Source of the DNA: G020354025 sp964621455
GTDB lineage: Bacteria > Fidelibacterota > Marinisomatia > SCGC-AAA003-L08 > TS1B11
Assembly: GCA_964621455.1 (NCBI GenBank)
Contig: CAZULW010000004.1
Coordinates: 23,646-87,645, forward strand
Direction: 5' to 3'
DNA: 64,000 bases
Below, in pieces: positions 16,893 to 25,639 of this stretch. A program made the position numbers and the translations under genes. The notes beneath the pieces are model-generated. The model had not been told where the DNA came from. It did no database searches and saw only the letters and a program-made list of their open reading frames with translations. Positions within the stretch are counted from its first letter, which is position 1; each line of letters starts with the position of its first letter.

Positions 16893-16966
16893 TCGGGGCG
16901 GTCAGATTTGAACTGACGACCCTCCCGACCGCAAGCATCGGGATGCGCTACCGGCCACCAGCTCCT
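16893..16966 (-). pseudogene. Degenerate tRNA (3' two-thirds; Pro-like)
   Basis: On the minus strand a D-arm-like GGTAGCGC, an anticodon-arm-like CCCGA/TCGGG stem with a nine-base loop, a perfect T arm (GTCAG TTCAAAT CTGAC) and the acceptor 3' strand CGCCCCGA are present. The matching 5' acceptor strand CGGGGCG is absent and the anticodon loop is too long, so it should not fold into a functional tRNA. It is probably a tRNA fragment left by element integration or excision. Confidence 0.5.
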
Positions 16967-17076
16967 GAAGCAGTGCTTCCAAATCAATCAGGAACTACCC
17001 GGAATGGGTTTATTACATGCTAACTGTACCCCAAAATCCTAACTTTAAGAGTGGTCTAAAAAATAGGAGCAGGTCA

Positions 17077-17919
17077 ATGATGCAAAATAGCGACTTGGAA
17101 TCTCGCCAAAAGGCTGCACAGGCGCACCTAGGTAAGGCGATGCTGGCTTATGTCGAAGATCATACAGTTGCAATCGTATTAAGCAGCGAAGGTCACCTTA
17201 AAGGGAATGGCACAGGCATTTGTATTTCGATAGGTGACAAGATCCTCGTTTTTACAGCAGGCCATATACTCTTCGAGGCTTCGCAAAAAAATCTGGAAAT
17301 CGAAATAATTGGCAAGGGGAGCCCGAGCCCTGTTGTTACGGATGTAATCTCAACCAATTATTTGCTTGACGATGTGATAGATGCCGGCTACATCGAGATT
17401 AGTAAGGAGTCATTGGATGGACTTGGGAAAGAAGCCATAAAGATCTCGCAAATTAGGGGGGATCAAGCGTTTCTTGAGGACAAATTAGCGGTAGTTGCCG
17501 GTTTTTCTGCCGCTCTAAGACAATCCGAGCCGATACCTCGTTCCGATTACAACCGGATAAAATTGAGGATTCTTTCCTTGCAGACAGTAGTACTCGATCC
17601 AAAGGAGTGGAATGTCACTCTGCAAAATCTGGACAAGCCTCCTAATAGAGATGCTCACATTTTCCTGCAATATCCTGAATCCGGGGTCACAGATTTAACG
17701 GGCGAGATAATAGATGTGCCTGCCGCATTTGGCATAAGCGGGGGCGGGATTTGGGCACTCCATCAGAATAAACCAGGTCTGTGGTCTCCTGACTACACCA
17801 AGCTAATAGGTATTCAATATTTTTGGTATCCAAGTTTAAGATTGGCGAAGGCGATCCAGATACAGCATCTTCTCGCATTGGTCGGTAGCAGATTTCTTAC
17901 TCCATCGTGCCATTTTTAG
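17077..17919 (+). CDS. Trypsin-like serine protease-fold protein
   Basis: The ATG at 17077 follows AGGAGC and is preferred over 17017. The protein of 280 residues has the chymotrypsin triad in order: His in VFTAGHILFE, Asp in DDVIDAGYIEI, and Ser in FGISGGGIWAL (GxSGG), with the oxyanion Gly residues intact. No signal peptide or transmembrane segment is visible, so the protein is probably cytoplasmic, which is unusual for the fold but seen in stand-alone trypsin-like proteins of accessory regions. Composition is AT-richer than the two-component genes 16 bp downstream, and it sits directly beside the broken tRNA and att-like block; horizontal acquisition is likely. Confidence 0.7.
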   Translation: MMQNSDLESRQKAAQAHLGKAMLAYVEDHTVAIVLSSEGHLKGNGTGICISIGDKILVFTAGHILFEASQKNLEIEIIGKGSPSPVVTDVISTNYLLDDVIDAGYIEISKESLDGLGKEAIKISQIRGDQAFLEDKLAVVAGFSAALRQSEPIPRSDYNRIKLRILSLQTVVLDPKEWNVTLQNLDKPPNRDAHIFLQYPESGVTDLTGEIIDVPAAFGISGGGIWALHQNKPGLWSPDYTKLIGIQYFWYPSLRLAKAIQIQHLLALVGSRFLTPSCHF

Positions 17920-17934
17920 GGCGAATTTCGGGGC

Positions 17935-18627
17935 ATGACGCACCAGCCGCGCATACTGGTTGTGGATGATGAGGCTGACGTCCGGGAGGTGGTCCAGCTA
18001 AATCTGAAACGCGAGGGATTCGATGTGTTGACCACAGCTGACGGTGATTCGGCTCTGGAGTTGCTCCACACGAAACAATTTGAAGCCGTAATCCTGGACG
18101 TCATGATGCCGGGCATGGACGGTCTGGCTCTCTGCCGGGAAATCCGCCAGGATGCTCGCCTGCGCTACCTGCCTATTCTTTTGCTCACGGCCCGTGACAG
18201 TGAGATGGATCAGATCATGGGGCTGGAAGTCGGTGCCGATGACTTTATCTCCAAGTCGGCCAGTCCCCGCTTGATCGCTACCCGCCTAAAGGCGCTGCTA
18301 CGTCGGCACAGGCCGCCGGAAGAAAAGGAGCGCTTGATCACCTTCGGCTCGCTGACCCTGGACCCGCTACGCAAAGAGGTGCGCGGGCCGGAAGGATCAA
18401 TTCCGCTCACCACTCGCGAGTACGCCCTGCTGCAACTTTTAGGTGAGAACACCACCAGGGTATTCACCCGCTACGATCTATTGGACTGCGTCTGGGGCGA
18501 CGACGTAGTGGTCGCGGAGCGCACCGTGGATGTGCACATCAAGAACCTGAGACGCAAAATCGGGGCGGACGGCAAGCTCATCGAGACGGTGCGGGGCGTG
18601 GGGTATCGGGTCCGCCGGTCGAACTAG
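17935..18627 (+). CDS. OmpR/PhoB-family response regulator
   Basis: A 230-residue regulator. Receiver domain residues 1-120: acidic pocket VVDDEAD, phosphoacceptor Asp55 in VILDVMMPGMDG, Thr in LLLTARD and the Lys in DFISKSAS. The winged-helix DNA-binding domain spans residues about 135-228 (LTTREYALLQLL, ERTVDVHIKNLRRKIG, VRGVGYRV). It is followed after 12 bp by its histidine kinase. The position directly before the TonB receptor and HmuY-like gene suggests it may control that uptake system. Confidence 0.95.
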   Translation: MTHQPRILVVDDEADVREVVQLNLKREGFDVLTTADGDSALELLHTKQFEAVILDVMMPGMDGLALCREIRQDARLRYLPILLLTARDSEMDQIMGLEVGADDFISKSASPRLIATRLKALLRRHRPPEEKERLITFGSLTLDPLRKEVRGPEGSIPLTTREYALLQLLGENTTRVFTRYDLLDCVWGDDVVVAERTVDVHIKNLRRKIGADGKLIETVRGVGYRVRRSN

Positions 18628-18639
18628 CACTAAGCAGCC

Positions 18640-19980
18640 ATGAATATACGCAACCGGGTCCTCCTGATCTTCTTCATGCTCGTATGTTTAGGGGTAATGG
18701 TCATCAGCAGCTATTCAATCATCTCGGTACGGGACTACCTGCTGAGCACCTCCAAGGATGAACTTAATCTGCAGGCACGCTACTTGGCCGGGCTGCTGGT
18801 GAACCAACCTGACGAGGGGCAATTCTCAGTGATCATGGTAGATTACGCCCACTATACTAATCACCAAGTAGAGCTCCTTGATACGGATTTTCACGTGATC
18901 CTGACAGCGGGTGCCATCCGGGATACTACTGCTCCAACATTCTTGGGGATTGCAGCGTTGCCAGGATTTCCCACAGAATCACGGCAGTACGTGCGGATTA
19001 CCGCCAGTGGGGCGGGGATTCAGACGACCCTGAACCGGGTGCGCTACCTGATATACGGTGGTATTCTCGGGGCGTTACTCTTTACAGTGCTAGTAAGTTG
19101 GGTTGTGGCGGATCGGGTCACGCTACCGATTCGAAAACTGGCCAGTGATTCCCGGCGGATCGCTGACGGCGAGATACTGGTCCTACCCCGGTCGGAGCGG
19201 AGAGACGAGATCGGCGATCTGACCCGAGCCGTGGCCGCCATGGCATCCCGGCTTCAGAGCGATATCCTTGACCTGAAGCGCCTGAATCAGGCCCAGGAGG
19301 ATTTTATCGCCGCCCTCAGTCACGAGGTGCGCAACCCGATATTTTCCGCGCGGGGCTATCTGGAAATGGCTCTCGAAGAATGCGCGTCCGGTACCTGGAG
19401 CAAGGGGAAACAAAAGCAGCTGCTGGACTACCTGGGAAAAAGCCACCGCAACCTCCTGAGGATCCGTGACCTGTTTACCGACATGTTGCTGCTTGTCAGG
19501 CTTGAGTTCGATCAGGAACCGATGAATCTCTCGATCGTGTCACTAGGCCCATTGGTGAGCGAGCTGGAAGAGACCTTCCTGCCACAAGCCCAAGAACGGG
19601 GATTGGCCTTCACTATCCGTACGGAGCCGAACGCGGTGAGGGGGAATGCCGAGATTCTCAAGATTGTGCTGGCTAACCTGGTAGCCAACGCCATCAGGCA
19701 TACTGAACAGGGAGAGGTTCTACTGGATATCACACTACGAGATAGCGATAAGGTCCATTTCATGGTCTCGGATACGGGTAAAGGTATCCCAGCACGGCAT
19801 CTGGAGAGCATCTTCGAGAAATTTTACCGCATCGACAAGGCGCGTGACCGCGAGCAGGGTGGCACCGGACTGGGTCTGGCCCTGGTCAAGCAGTGTATGC
19901 GTACCATGCATACCGAGATCAAGGTGGAATCAGAAGTGGGGCACGGCAGCCGTTTCTGGTTCGAGTTACAGGCGGCATGA
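18640..19980 (+). CDS. Membrane sensor histidine kinase
   Basis: A 446-residue protein: transmembrane segment 1 at about 5-27, a periplasmic sensor of about 110 residues, transmembrane segment 2 at about 138-158, HAMP linker (LPIRKLASDSRRIADGE), HisKA dimerisation domain with phospho-acceptor His228 in ALSHEVRNPIFS, and an HATPase_c domain with N box NLVANAIRHTEQG, G1 VSDTGKGIP and G2 GTGLGLALVK. It pairs with the upstream PhoB-type regulator. The sensor domain has no recognised ligand signature. Confidence 0.94.
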   Translation: MNIRNRVLLIFFMLVCLGVMVISSYSIISVRDYLLSTSKDELNLQARYLAGLLVNQPDEGQFSVIMVDYAHYTNHQVELLDTDFHVILTAGAIRDTTAPTFLGIAALPGFPTESRQYVRITASGAGIQTTLNRVRYLIYGGILGALLFTVLVSWVVADRVTLPIRKLASDSRRIADGEILVLPRSERRDEIGDLTRAVAAMASRLQSDILDLKRLNQAQEDFIAALSHEVRNPIFSARGYLEMALEECASGTWSKGKQKQLLDYLGKSHRNLLRIRDLFTDMLLLVRLEFDQEPMNLSIVSLGPLVSELEETFLPQAQERGLAFTIRTEPNAVRGNAEILKIVLANLVANAIRHTEQGEVLLDITLRDSDKVHFMVSDTGKGIPARHLESIFEKFYRIDKARDREQGGTGLGLALVKQCMRTMHTEIKVESEVGHGSRFWFELQAA

Positions 19981-20088
19981 ATCTTCTCCTGATCCCGGTT
20001 TCTTCGACATCCCGCTGACAAACCTCGTCTAAACTTCATCCGGCATTCACGTGGACTTCATAGTTCTAGGATAATTTCCGGGCCGGAG

Positions 20089-22251
20089 ATGTTAAAAAGT
20101 CCCCCCATACTGTCTATCTGCTTGGCCTTGCTGTGGACGGGAATGCTCCTAGCGGCTCAAGACGAGGTGCCACCTCTCATCGGCCGGGTAGTGGACCTGG
20201 CTACAGGTCAACCGTTGATCGGCGTGAACGTGATGGTGATTGGAACCCATCGCGGCGATGCCACCGATATGGAAGGCCGCTTTACTATTGCCGGCCTGCC
20301 TCCCGGAAATATCACCCTGCTTACATCGGCCATTGGTTACGAGGATGTCAGGACCAGCGTACAGTTGCCGCGCAGGGATCCCCTGGATATTCGGCTAAGG
20401 GAGACCTTCTTCCAGATGGACGAAATCGTGGTGACCGGTACCCGGACGGAGAAGGTCTTCCGGGACGTCCCCATCGCCACCGAGGTCATCTCCAGGCAGG
20501 ACATACTTGACTCCGGGGCGCGGAATATGGGCGAGCTCCTGGAGCAACGATCGGGTGTTACGGTTAATCCCGGCGTGGAAGGGGGCCAAACGGTGAACCT
20601 GCTGGGGATCGACAGCAAGTATATCCTTATCATGGTGGACGGCCAGCCCGTGACGGGGAAGTTCAACAACCGCATCTCGCTTGACCAGATTTCCACCACG
20701 ATGGTGGACAAGGTTGAGATCATCAAAGGTCCCAGTTCTGCCATGTACGGCAGTGAGGCCATGGGCGGGGTGATCAATATTATCACCAACCGGCGGCTGT
20801 CAGCTGCGCCGCTGGCCGTCCGTAGCCGGTTCACCGGCAGCCGTGAGGGCTGGAATCCCTTCTACCTGGATCACGGGAAACGGGACTTGCGGCTCAATTT
20901 CGACCAGGATTGGAAGAACCTCCGGCTCCAGCTGGATGTGGACGGCCTCTGGGCCAACGTGGACAAGTCCATCAAGTACATCGATGTGGATCGGTACCAA
21001 AAGCTGGCTCTCAGGAGTGACCTGACGTGGCAGATCGCACCGGCGCATGTCCTGAGCTTTTGGCTGAACCGGTTTGGCACGACTGAGGAGAATCTGCTCC
21101 GATCCCAGGATCTCGTGACGGCCACCACCGAGGTTGAGCGCACGACCGTGCTGCTGGAGCACCGCTGGCAGGTGACGCCGGCGCTGCACCTGAAAACGGT
21201 GGGCCGCCAGGACCGGTACGGACGCCAGTTCTCCAGATTGGATGAAGGAACCACCACCACCCGTGAGTACGAGACTGAGGCGGAGGTCAACCTGGTCTAC
21301 GAGACCACCACCGTAACGGTGAATGCCGGCGCGGAGCTCGGCCGGGACGACTATCGCAACGAGCGAGTGTCCGGCGGGAGCCATCGTCGCAGCCTGGTCG
21401 GAGTGTACCTGCAGGCGGAGTGGCAGCTGCCGCCTGACCTGACCCTCATCGCCGGTGGCCGGGGGGACGACAACGATGAGATCGATGATCCGATCTTCAG
21501 TCCCCGGCTGGCCGCCATGTACACTTTGGGGGAGCACTGGAAGCTCCGGACCTCCTGGGGAGAGGGCTTCCGCATGCCTTCCTTCATGGACCGCTACATG
21601 GACTGGTCGCACCTCCAGTATGGCTATGCCATCATCGGGAATCCAGACCTGATGCCCGAAACCTCAGAGGGGGTCAACTTGGGGCTGGAGTACTACCTTC
21701 CCGGTTTGTACCAGGTTACTGTGACTGTGTACCACAACCGGTTCGACGACATGATCGACGATTTCATGCTGGAGCCGGGCCTGTTCACCTACAAGAACGT
21801 CGGGCAGGTACACTTCAACGGTCTGGAGATCCAGGGACGGTGGAATGTGTCCCGCAGCTGGCTGGCCAGCTGGGGCTACAACTACGTGAACAACCGGATC
21901 GTCAAGAGCCAGGACCTCCCGGAAGGGGAGCCGGTGCCGAACACCCAGCCCCATATGGCCACGGTGCGGCTCAGTCATAAGCTCCCGGGAGGCCGGATAT
22001 CCCAGGCGCTGAAGACCAAGTGGATCGCGCCCTATCAGGCCAGCTCCTTCGATCCGAAGGTGGGCGAGTATGTTCGGGAGGAACACGCGCCCCAGCCGGT
22101 CGTAGACTATGACGCCAGGCTGCGGCTGGTAGGCTGGCTCACCCTGGGTGTCGGCGTACAGAACGTGCTGGATTATCGGGACGACGAGTTTGGTCCCTTT
22201 ATCGGACGCACCTTTTACCTTGAACTAGAAACAGAACTAAGAGGAGGATAA
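20089..22251 (+). CDS. TonB-dependent outer-membrane receptor (probable haem/iron uptake)
   Basis: A 720-residue receptor. Signal peptide to about residue 23; carboxypeptidase-regulatory-like beta sandwich at about 28-108 (GRVVDLATGQPLIGVNVMV); plug domain from EIVVTGTRTEKVFRDVPIAT to about 235 with IDSKYILIMVDGQPV and GPSSAMYGSEAMGGVINIIT; then a 22-strand barrel ending in an aromatic-rich strand (RTFYLELETELRG). No TonB box was obvious. Only 4 bp separate it from the HmuY-like lipoprotein gene, mirroring hmuR/hmuY operons; haem is the likely substrate but this is inference. Confidence 0.92.
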   Translation: MLKSPPILSICLALLWTGMLLAAQDEVPPLIGRVVDLATGQPLIGVNVMVIGTHRGDATDMEGRFTIAGLPPGNITLLTSAIGYEDVRTSVQLPRRDPLDIRLRETFFQMDEIVVTGTRTEKVFRDVPIATEVISRQDILDSGARNMGELLEQRSGVTVNPGVEGGQTVNLLGIDSKYILIMVDGQPVTGKFNNRISLDQISTTMVDKVEIIKGPSSAMYGSEAMGGVINIITNRRLSAAPLAVRSRFTGSREGWNPFYLDHGKRDLRLNFDQDWKNLRLQLDVDGLWANVDKSIKYIDVDRYQKLALRSDLTWQIAPAHVLSFWLNRFGTTEENLLRSQDLVTATTEVERTTVLLEHRWQVTPALHLKTVGRQDRYGRQFSRLDEGTTTTREYETEAEVNLVYETTTVTVNAGAELGRDDYRNERVSGGSHRRSLVGVYLQAEWQLPPDLTLIAGGRGDDNDEIDDPIFSPRLAAMYTLGEHWKLRTSWGEGFRMPSFMDRYMDWSHLQYGYAIIGNPDLMPETSEGVNLGLEYYLPGLYQVTVTVYHNRFDDMIDDFMLEPGLFTYKNVGQVHFNGLEIQGRWNVSRSWLASWGYNYVNNRIVKSQDLPEGEPVPNTQPHMATVRLSHKLPGGRISQALKTKWIAPYQASSFDPKVGEYVREEHAPQPVVDYDARLRLVGWLTLGVGVQNVLDYRDDEFGPFIGRTFYLELETELRGG

Positions 22252-22255
22252 TGCA

Positions 22256-23215
22256 GTGAGTAAGCGAATTGTGCCCCTTGCAATAATCATTCTGGGATTA
22301 CTGGCGTGGGGCTGCGAGTCTCCGGAAGATGAGGACGCCGGAGGTATCGAGGTGACCACGGAGGATATAAACCAGGCAGGCCAGTTTTTCTCCTTCGAGA
22401 CGGGAGGCTTCGTGGAGGACTATGATGTCCAGTTTGACTATTTGACGGTTCCTAACCAGGCCTTTGTAGTGAGGCTTAATGCCGTCGCCTCTGTCTGGGC
22501 CTATGTAGAGACCAGCGGCGATTTCGAGGGAGCGGTCAAACCGCAGGGGGGCTTCCAGTCTGATTCGACGGACAACCTGGTAATCGGAGACGGCTGGTAT
22601 GCATACAATCCCATAACCCATACCATCGATACCAAGGGCTATATTTATTTTATCCGCGGCGCCGACTACATCTGGGTCAAGCTCCGGATTGACGGGGCCA
22701 GCCAGGGCACTTACACTATCACCTACGCTCTTGAACAGAGCGATGGTTCTTTTGGAACCGCCCAGACGGTTGATAATCTCTCCGCCACGGATGGGCCGGT
22801 TAGCTTCGATTTTTCCAAAGGGGCGGCTGTAACTGTAGCAAATTGGCATATGGGCCTGATGACTATCCCGGCTTTCGATCCCGGCACAGAGGCAACGTAT
22901 TACATGCCGACGGTCCTGATCAACTACGGGAACGGTACCCAGGCCGGTGTCATTACCGATAAATCTTTCGATGAAGTGACCAGTGTTCCTACGGGTATCT
23001 CCTGGCTGGTGGAGACCGCGGACACTCGTCCGCTGGGCTATGGGGGCGATCACGAGGTGCTGGTCTACCACCCCGAGCCGCCGTATAATCATAAGGTGCT
23101 AGTGGAGCATCCTGAATATGTCTATATCGTGGAAACTGACAGCGATAACTACTACAAGCTTCGTTTCACTGATTACGATTCGGGAATAGTCCTTTTCGAG
23201 TACAAGGCGCTGTAG
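22256..23215 (+). CDS. HmuY-like lipoprotein with two tandem domains
   Basis: A 319-residue lipoprotein: lipobox AWGC (Cys at about 20). Two copies of a HmuY-type unit are visible. Unit 1 (about 40-165) has FFSFETGG, a W-x-Y-x strand and ends GYIYFIRGADYIWVKLRIDG plus GTYTITY. Unit 2 (about 168-319) has VSFDFSKG, W-H-M-G and ends YVYIVETDSDNYYKLRFTDY plus GIVLFEY. HmuY proteins are surface haemophores that pass haem to a TonB receptor, and the receptor gene lies 4 bp upstream. The known P. gingivalis HmuY has one such domain; tandem duplication is unusual. Axial histidines cannot be assigned by eye. Confidence 0.7.
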   Translation: MSKRIVPLAIIILGLLAWGCESPEDEDAGGIEVTTEDINQAGQFFSFETGGFVEDYDVQFDYLTVPNQAFVVRLNAVASVWAYVETSGDFEGAVKPQGGFQSDSTDNLVIGDGWYAYNPITHTIDTKGYIYFIRGADYIWVKLRIDGASQGTYTITYALEQSDGSFGTAQTVDNLSATDGPVSFDFSKGAAVTVANWHMGLMTIPAFDPGTEATYYMPTVLINYGNGTQAGVITDKSFDEVTSVPTGISWLVETADTRPLGYGGDHEVLVYHPEPPYNHKVLVEHPEYVYIVETDSDNYYKLRFTDYDSGIVLFEYKAL

Positions 23216-23245
23216 GATCTAGCATTTCTGTCGCGGGAGCAGGAG

Positions 23246-23281
23246 AAAGGCGATCCCGGAGATTGACGTGGGATCGCCTTT
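23246..23281 (+). terminator. Terminator-like hairpin after the HmuY-like gene
   Basis: AAAGGCGATCCC and GGGATCGCCTTT are perfect 12-bp arms around a 12-base loop, 30 bp after the stop. It ends in only a short U-rich tail (CCTTAT). It probably ends the receptor-lipoprotein transcript. Confidence 0.7.
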
Positions 23282-23437
23282 CCTTATGCTATCAACAAGG
23301 CCTGAAGACCGGAGTATTACCGGAGTTTCCTGTGCATCTGCGGACGGCTGGGGATAAATTCCCTCTTTGTCGTGAGGACACCAGGACGCTTGTGCCTGCA
23401 TCACTGCGTGAATACAACCATAAGGAATTAGATAACA

Positions 23438-24172
23438 ATGAGGCCACTGATTTACTATCTCCCGATCGTTACAACCATAATAGCGATTATCTTCGCCCGG
23501 TCGATCTACCGGCGTTACGTGCAGCGCGGCCGCACGGGCAACCACCTGTTGTGGTGGACCATCGGTGTGCTGACCTTTGGGATGGGGACCTTCGCCGAGG
23601 CCTACATCACCCTGCTGGGTTGGAACCCGGTGATCTTCAAGTTCTGGTACATCGTAGGTGCGCTTCTGGGGGGTGCACCGTTAGCCACAGGCACCGTGTG
23701 GTTTCTGCTGCGGCCCATGGCGGCCCGGCGGTGGACCATTGCACTGATCGCCGTGGTGACCGTCTCCGCCATCTTTGTGATTCTCAGCCCCATCGATACG
23801 GCGGTGGTGGATTCCCACCTGCCCAGCGGCCAGGCTTTCGGCTGGCAGTGGGTACGGGCCTTCAGCCCGTTCATCAACACTTATGCCGTGATATTCCTCA
23901 TTGGCGGTGCTATTCTTTCCGCCTGGCGTTATTATCGGGCAGCCCGGTTGCGGGAAGGGGACGCCGCCAACCTGGCCCAGGACCGCTTCATCGGGAATAC
24001 CCTTATCGCCATCGGCGCTATCCTCCCGGCTGTCGGAGGCGCATCCAGCCGGGCCGGGCATACCGAAATCCTTTACGTCCTGGAGCTGATCGGGATCATC
24101 CTGATCTGGCTGGGCTACCGGTTCAACGTCCGCAGGCAGCCCCTCGATGAGCCCCTGCCCGACCGGGACTAG
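23438..24172 (+). CDS. Hypothetical seven-helix membrane protein
   Basis: A 244-residue protein with about seven hydrophobic segments, beginning MRPLIYYLPIVTTIIAIIFA and containing WWTIGVLTFGMGTFAEAYI and VLELIGIILIWLGY. The C-terminus is short, charged and cytoplasmic. No enzyme motif is recognised. The next gene (RNase HI) starts 9 bp downstream, so they are probably co-transcribed. An upstream frame at 23263-24150 overlaps in another phase and is a shadow. Confidence 0.7.
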   Translation: MRPLIYYLPIVTTIIAIIFARSIYRRYVQRGRTGNHLLWWTIGVLTFGMGTFAEAYITLLGWNPVIFKFWYIVGALLGGAPLATGTVWFLLRPMAARRWTIALIAVVTVSAIFVILSPIDTAVVDSHLPSGQAFGWQWVRAFSPFINTYAVIFLIGGAILSAWRYYRAARLREGDAANLAQDRFIGNTLIAIGAILPAVGGASSRAGHTEILYVLELIGIILIWLGYRFNVRRQPLDEPLPDRD

Positions 24173-24181
24173 CCGCGGCTC

Positions 24182-24643
24182 ATGCCTTCCGATCCGCCAC
24201 AGGTGATCCTCTACACCGACGGGGCTTGCTCGGGCAACCCCGGTCCCGGCGGCTGGGGAACCATCCTGCGGTACGAAGGGCGGGAGAAGGAACTCTCCGG
24301 CGGCGATAAGGACACTACCAACAACCGCATGGAACTGACGGCCGTTATCAAGGGGCTGGAGGCCCTCAAGCAGCCCTGCCTGGTCGAAGTTTATTCCGAT
24401 TCGCGCTATATCGTGGACGCCATCAACAAGGGGTGGCTGGAAAATTGGATGGCCCATGGGTGGCGCCGGGGTCCAGGAGCGAAAAAGGGGCGCGGCGCAC
24501 GGGTGCTCAACGTGGACCTGTGGCAGCGGCTGGTGGAGTTGCTCCAGGTACACCGGGCGGAGTTCCACTGGGTCCCGGGCCACATGGGCCACCCCGAGAA
24601 CGAGCGCGCCGACCGATTGGCAGTTGCCAAGATTCCCAAATAG
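24182..24643 (+). CDS. rnhA: Ribonuclease HI
   Basis: A 153-residue enzyme that cleaves RNA in RNA-DNA hybrids. All catalytic residues are visible: Asp in ILYTDGACSGNPG, Glu in NNRMELTAV, Asp in VYSDSRYIVDAI, and the closing Asp in HPENERADRLA. The basic handle region (WMAHGWRRGPGAKKGRG) matches E. coli-type RNase HI. It starts 9 bp after the membrane protein gene. Confidence 0.95.
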   Translation: MPSDPPQVILYTDGACSGNPGPGGWGTILRYEGREKELSGGDKDTTNNRMELTAVIKGLEALKQPCLVEVYSDSRYIVDAINKGWLENWMAHGWRRGPGAKKGRGARVLNVDLWQRLVELLQVHRAEFHWVPGHMGHPENERADRLAVAKIPK

Positions 24644-24795
24644 GCCTATCCCCAGCCGTATGCCGTCGGCTGAATGACTCCTTCTCCCTTACAGCGCCGC
24701 GTAGGCTAAATACACCGAGACCTTCATCTGGTCCTTTTCCATGACGATCTGCCGGCCACCAGCGGTCACAGTTCCGACCGCGATCCCACTGCCCG

Positions 24796-25635
24796 CTAAT
24801 CCCTGGTGTTCTTGCGTGAGAAGCGGATACTGGCCTGATACAGCAGCTCCTGCTCCTCCTCGGACAGGGAGGCGTAGCCATCGGTGTTGATCTTATCCAG
24901 GATCCGGTCAACCTGCCAGCGCAGGTGTTCATCCTCCCGGCTTTCCGGGAATTCCTTCCGGACCTGGCGCTCCTGCTGGAGGTTGGCCACCCGCTGGCCG
25001 AGACGGTACCAGGTGGATTGCCACCCCGACTTGAGGTAGACCCAACCGATGACCATCCCGGACAGGTGGGTAAGGTGGCTGATGGTTGAGCCTCCGGGCT
25101 GGAAAGAGGCCAGGAAAGCCATGATCGCCAGGAAGCCCACAAAGTATTTTACCTTCACGGGAAACATGAAATAGAGATAGACCTCCCGGTTGGGGTAAGC
25201 CAGGCCGTATGCCAGGAGTAAGCCGTAAATGGCGCCACTGGCCCCGACGACCGGGATGGTGGAATTGAGATTGAACAGGGTTGTAACCAGGCCAGCGCCC
25301 ACGCCGGTAATAAAGTAGTACCGGAGGAAAGCTGCTCCGCCCCATTCCCGTTCCAGTTCGGTGCCGAACATCCAGAGCACGAACATATTAAGCGCCACGT
25401 GCCAGAAGCCGGCATGAAGAAACATATAGGTGAAGGGCTGCCAGACCATGAGGCTGGACCACACCAGTCTGGGCACCAGTCCAAAAACGGGAAAGAGCAT
25501 TCGTTCGGTGCCGGTAAGGGTTACCAGGATCCAAATGGCCAGATTGACGATGATCAGGCTTCTGATGATGGTAGGGCGGGGGCGCCCCCAGCTGAAAAGG
25601 TCGTAGCTTCCGGGACTTGTGTACTGATACCGCAT
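24796..25635 (-). CDS. Rhomboid-family intramembrane serine protease
   Basis: A 279-residue protein with six transmembrane segments. The catalytic Ser lies in VGASGAIYGLLLAYG (GxSG) and the catalytic His in ISHLTHLSGMVIGW. The conserved HVALNMFVLWMFG loop helix with the oxyanion-stabilising Asn is also present. The C-terminal 80 residues are cytoplasmic, basic and helical. It closes a four-gene minus-strand operon and starts 5 bp after the hydrolase gene. Confidence 0.92.
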   Translation of the reverse strand: MRYQYTSPGSYDLFSWGRPRPTIIRSLIIVNLAIWILVTLTGTERMLFPVFGLVPRLVWSSLMVWQPFTYMFLHAGFWHVALNMFVLWMFGTELEREWGGAAFLRYYFITGVGAGLVTTLFNLNSTIPVVGASGAIYGLLLAYGLAYPNREVYLYFMFPVKVKYFVGFLAIMAFLASFQPGGSTISHLTHLSGMVIGWVYLKSGWQSTWYRLGQRVANLQQERQVRKEFPESREDEHLRWQVDRILDKINTDGYASLSEEEQELLYQASIRFSRKNTRD

Positions 25636-25639
25636 GGAT

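Noticed and set aside
23263..24150. 295-codon plus-strand frame overlapping the membrane protein gene
   Set aside because: The other frame encodes a coherent seven-helix protein; this one is rich in Arg/Pro/His with no fold.
24660..24795. Short minus-strand stretch ending YLAYAAL after the rhomboid stop
   Set aside because: About 35 codons, no start and no recognisable family; too weak to call a remnant.
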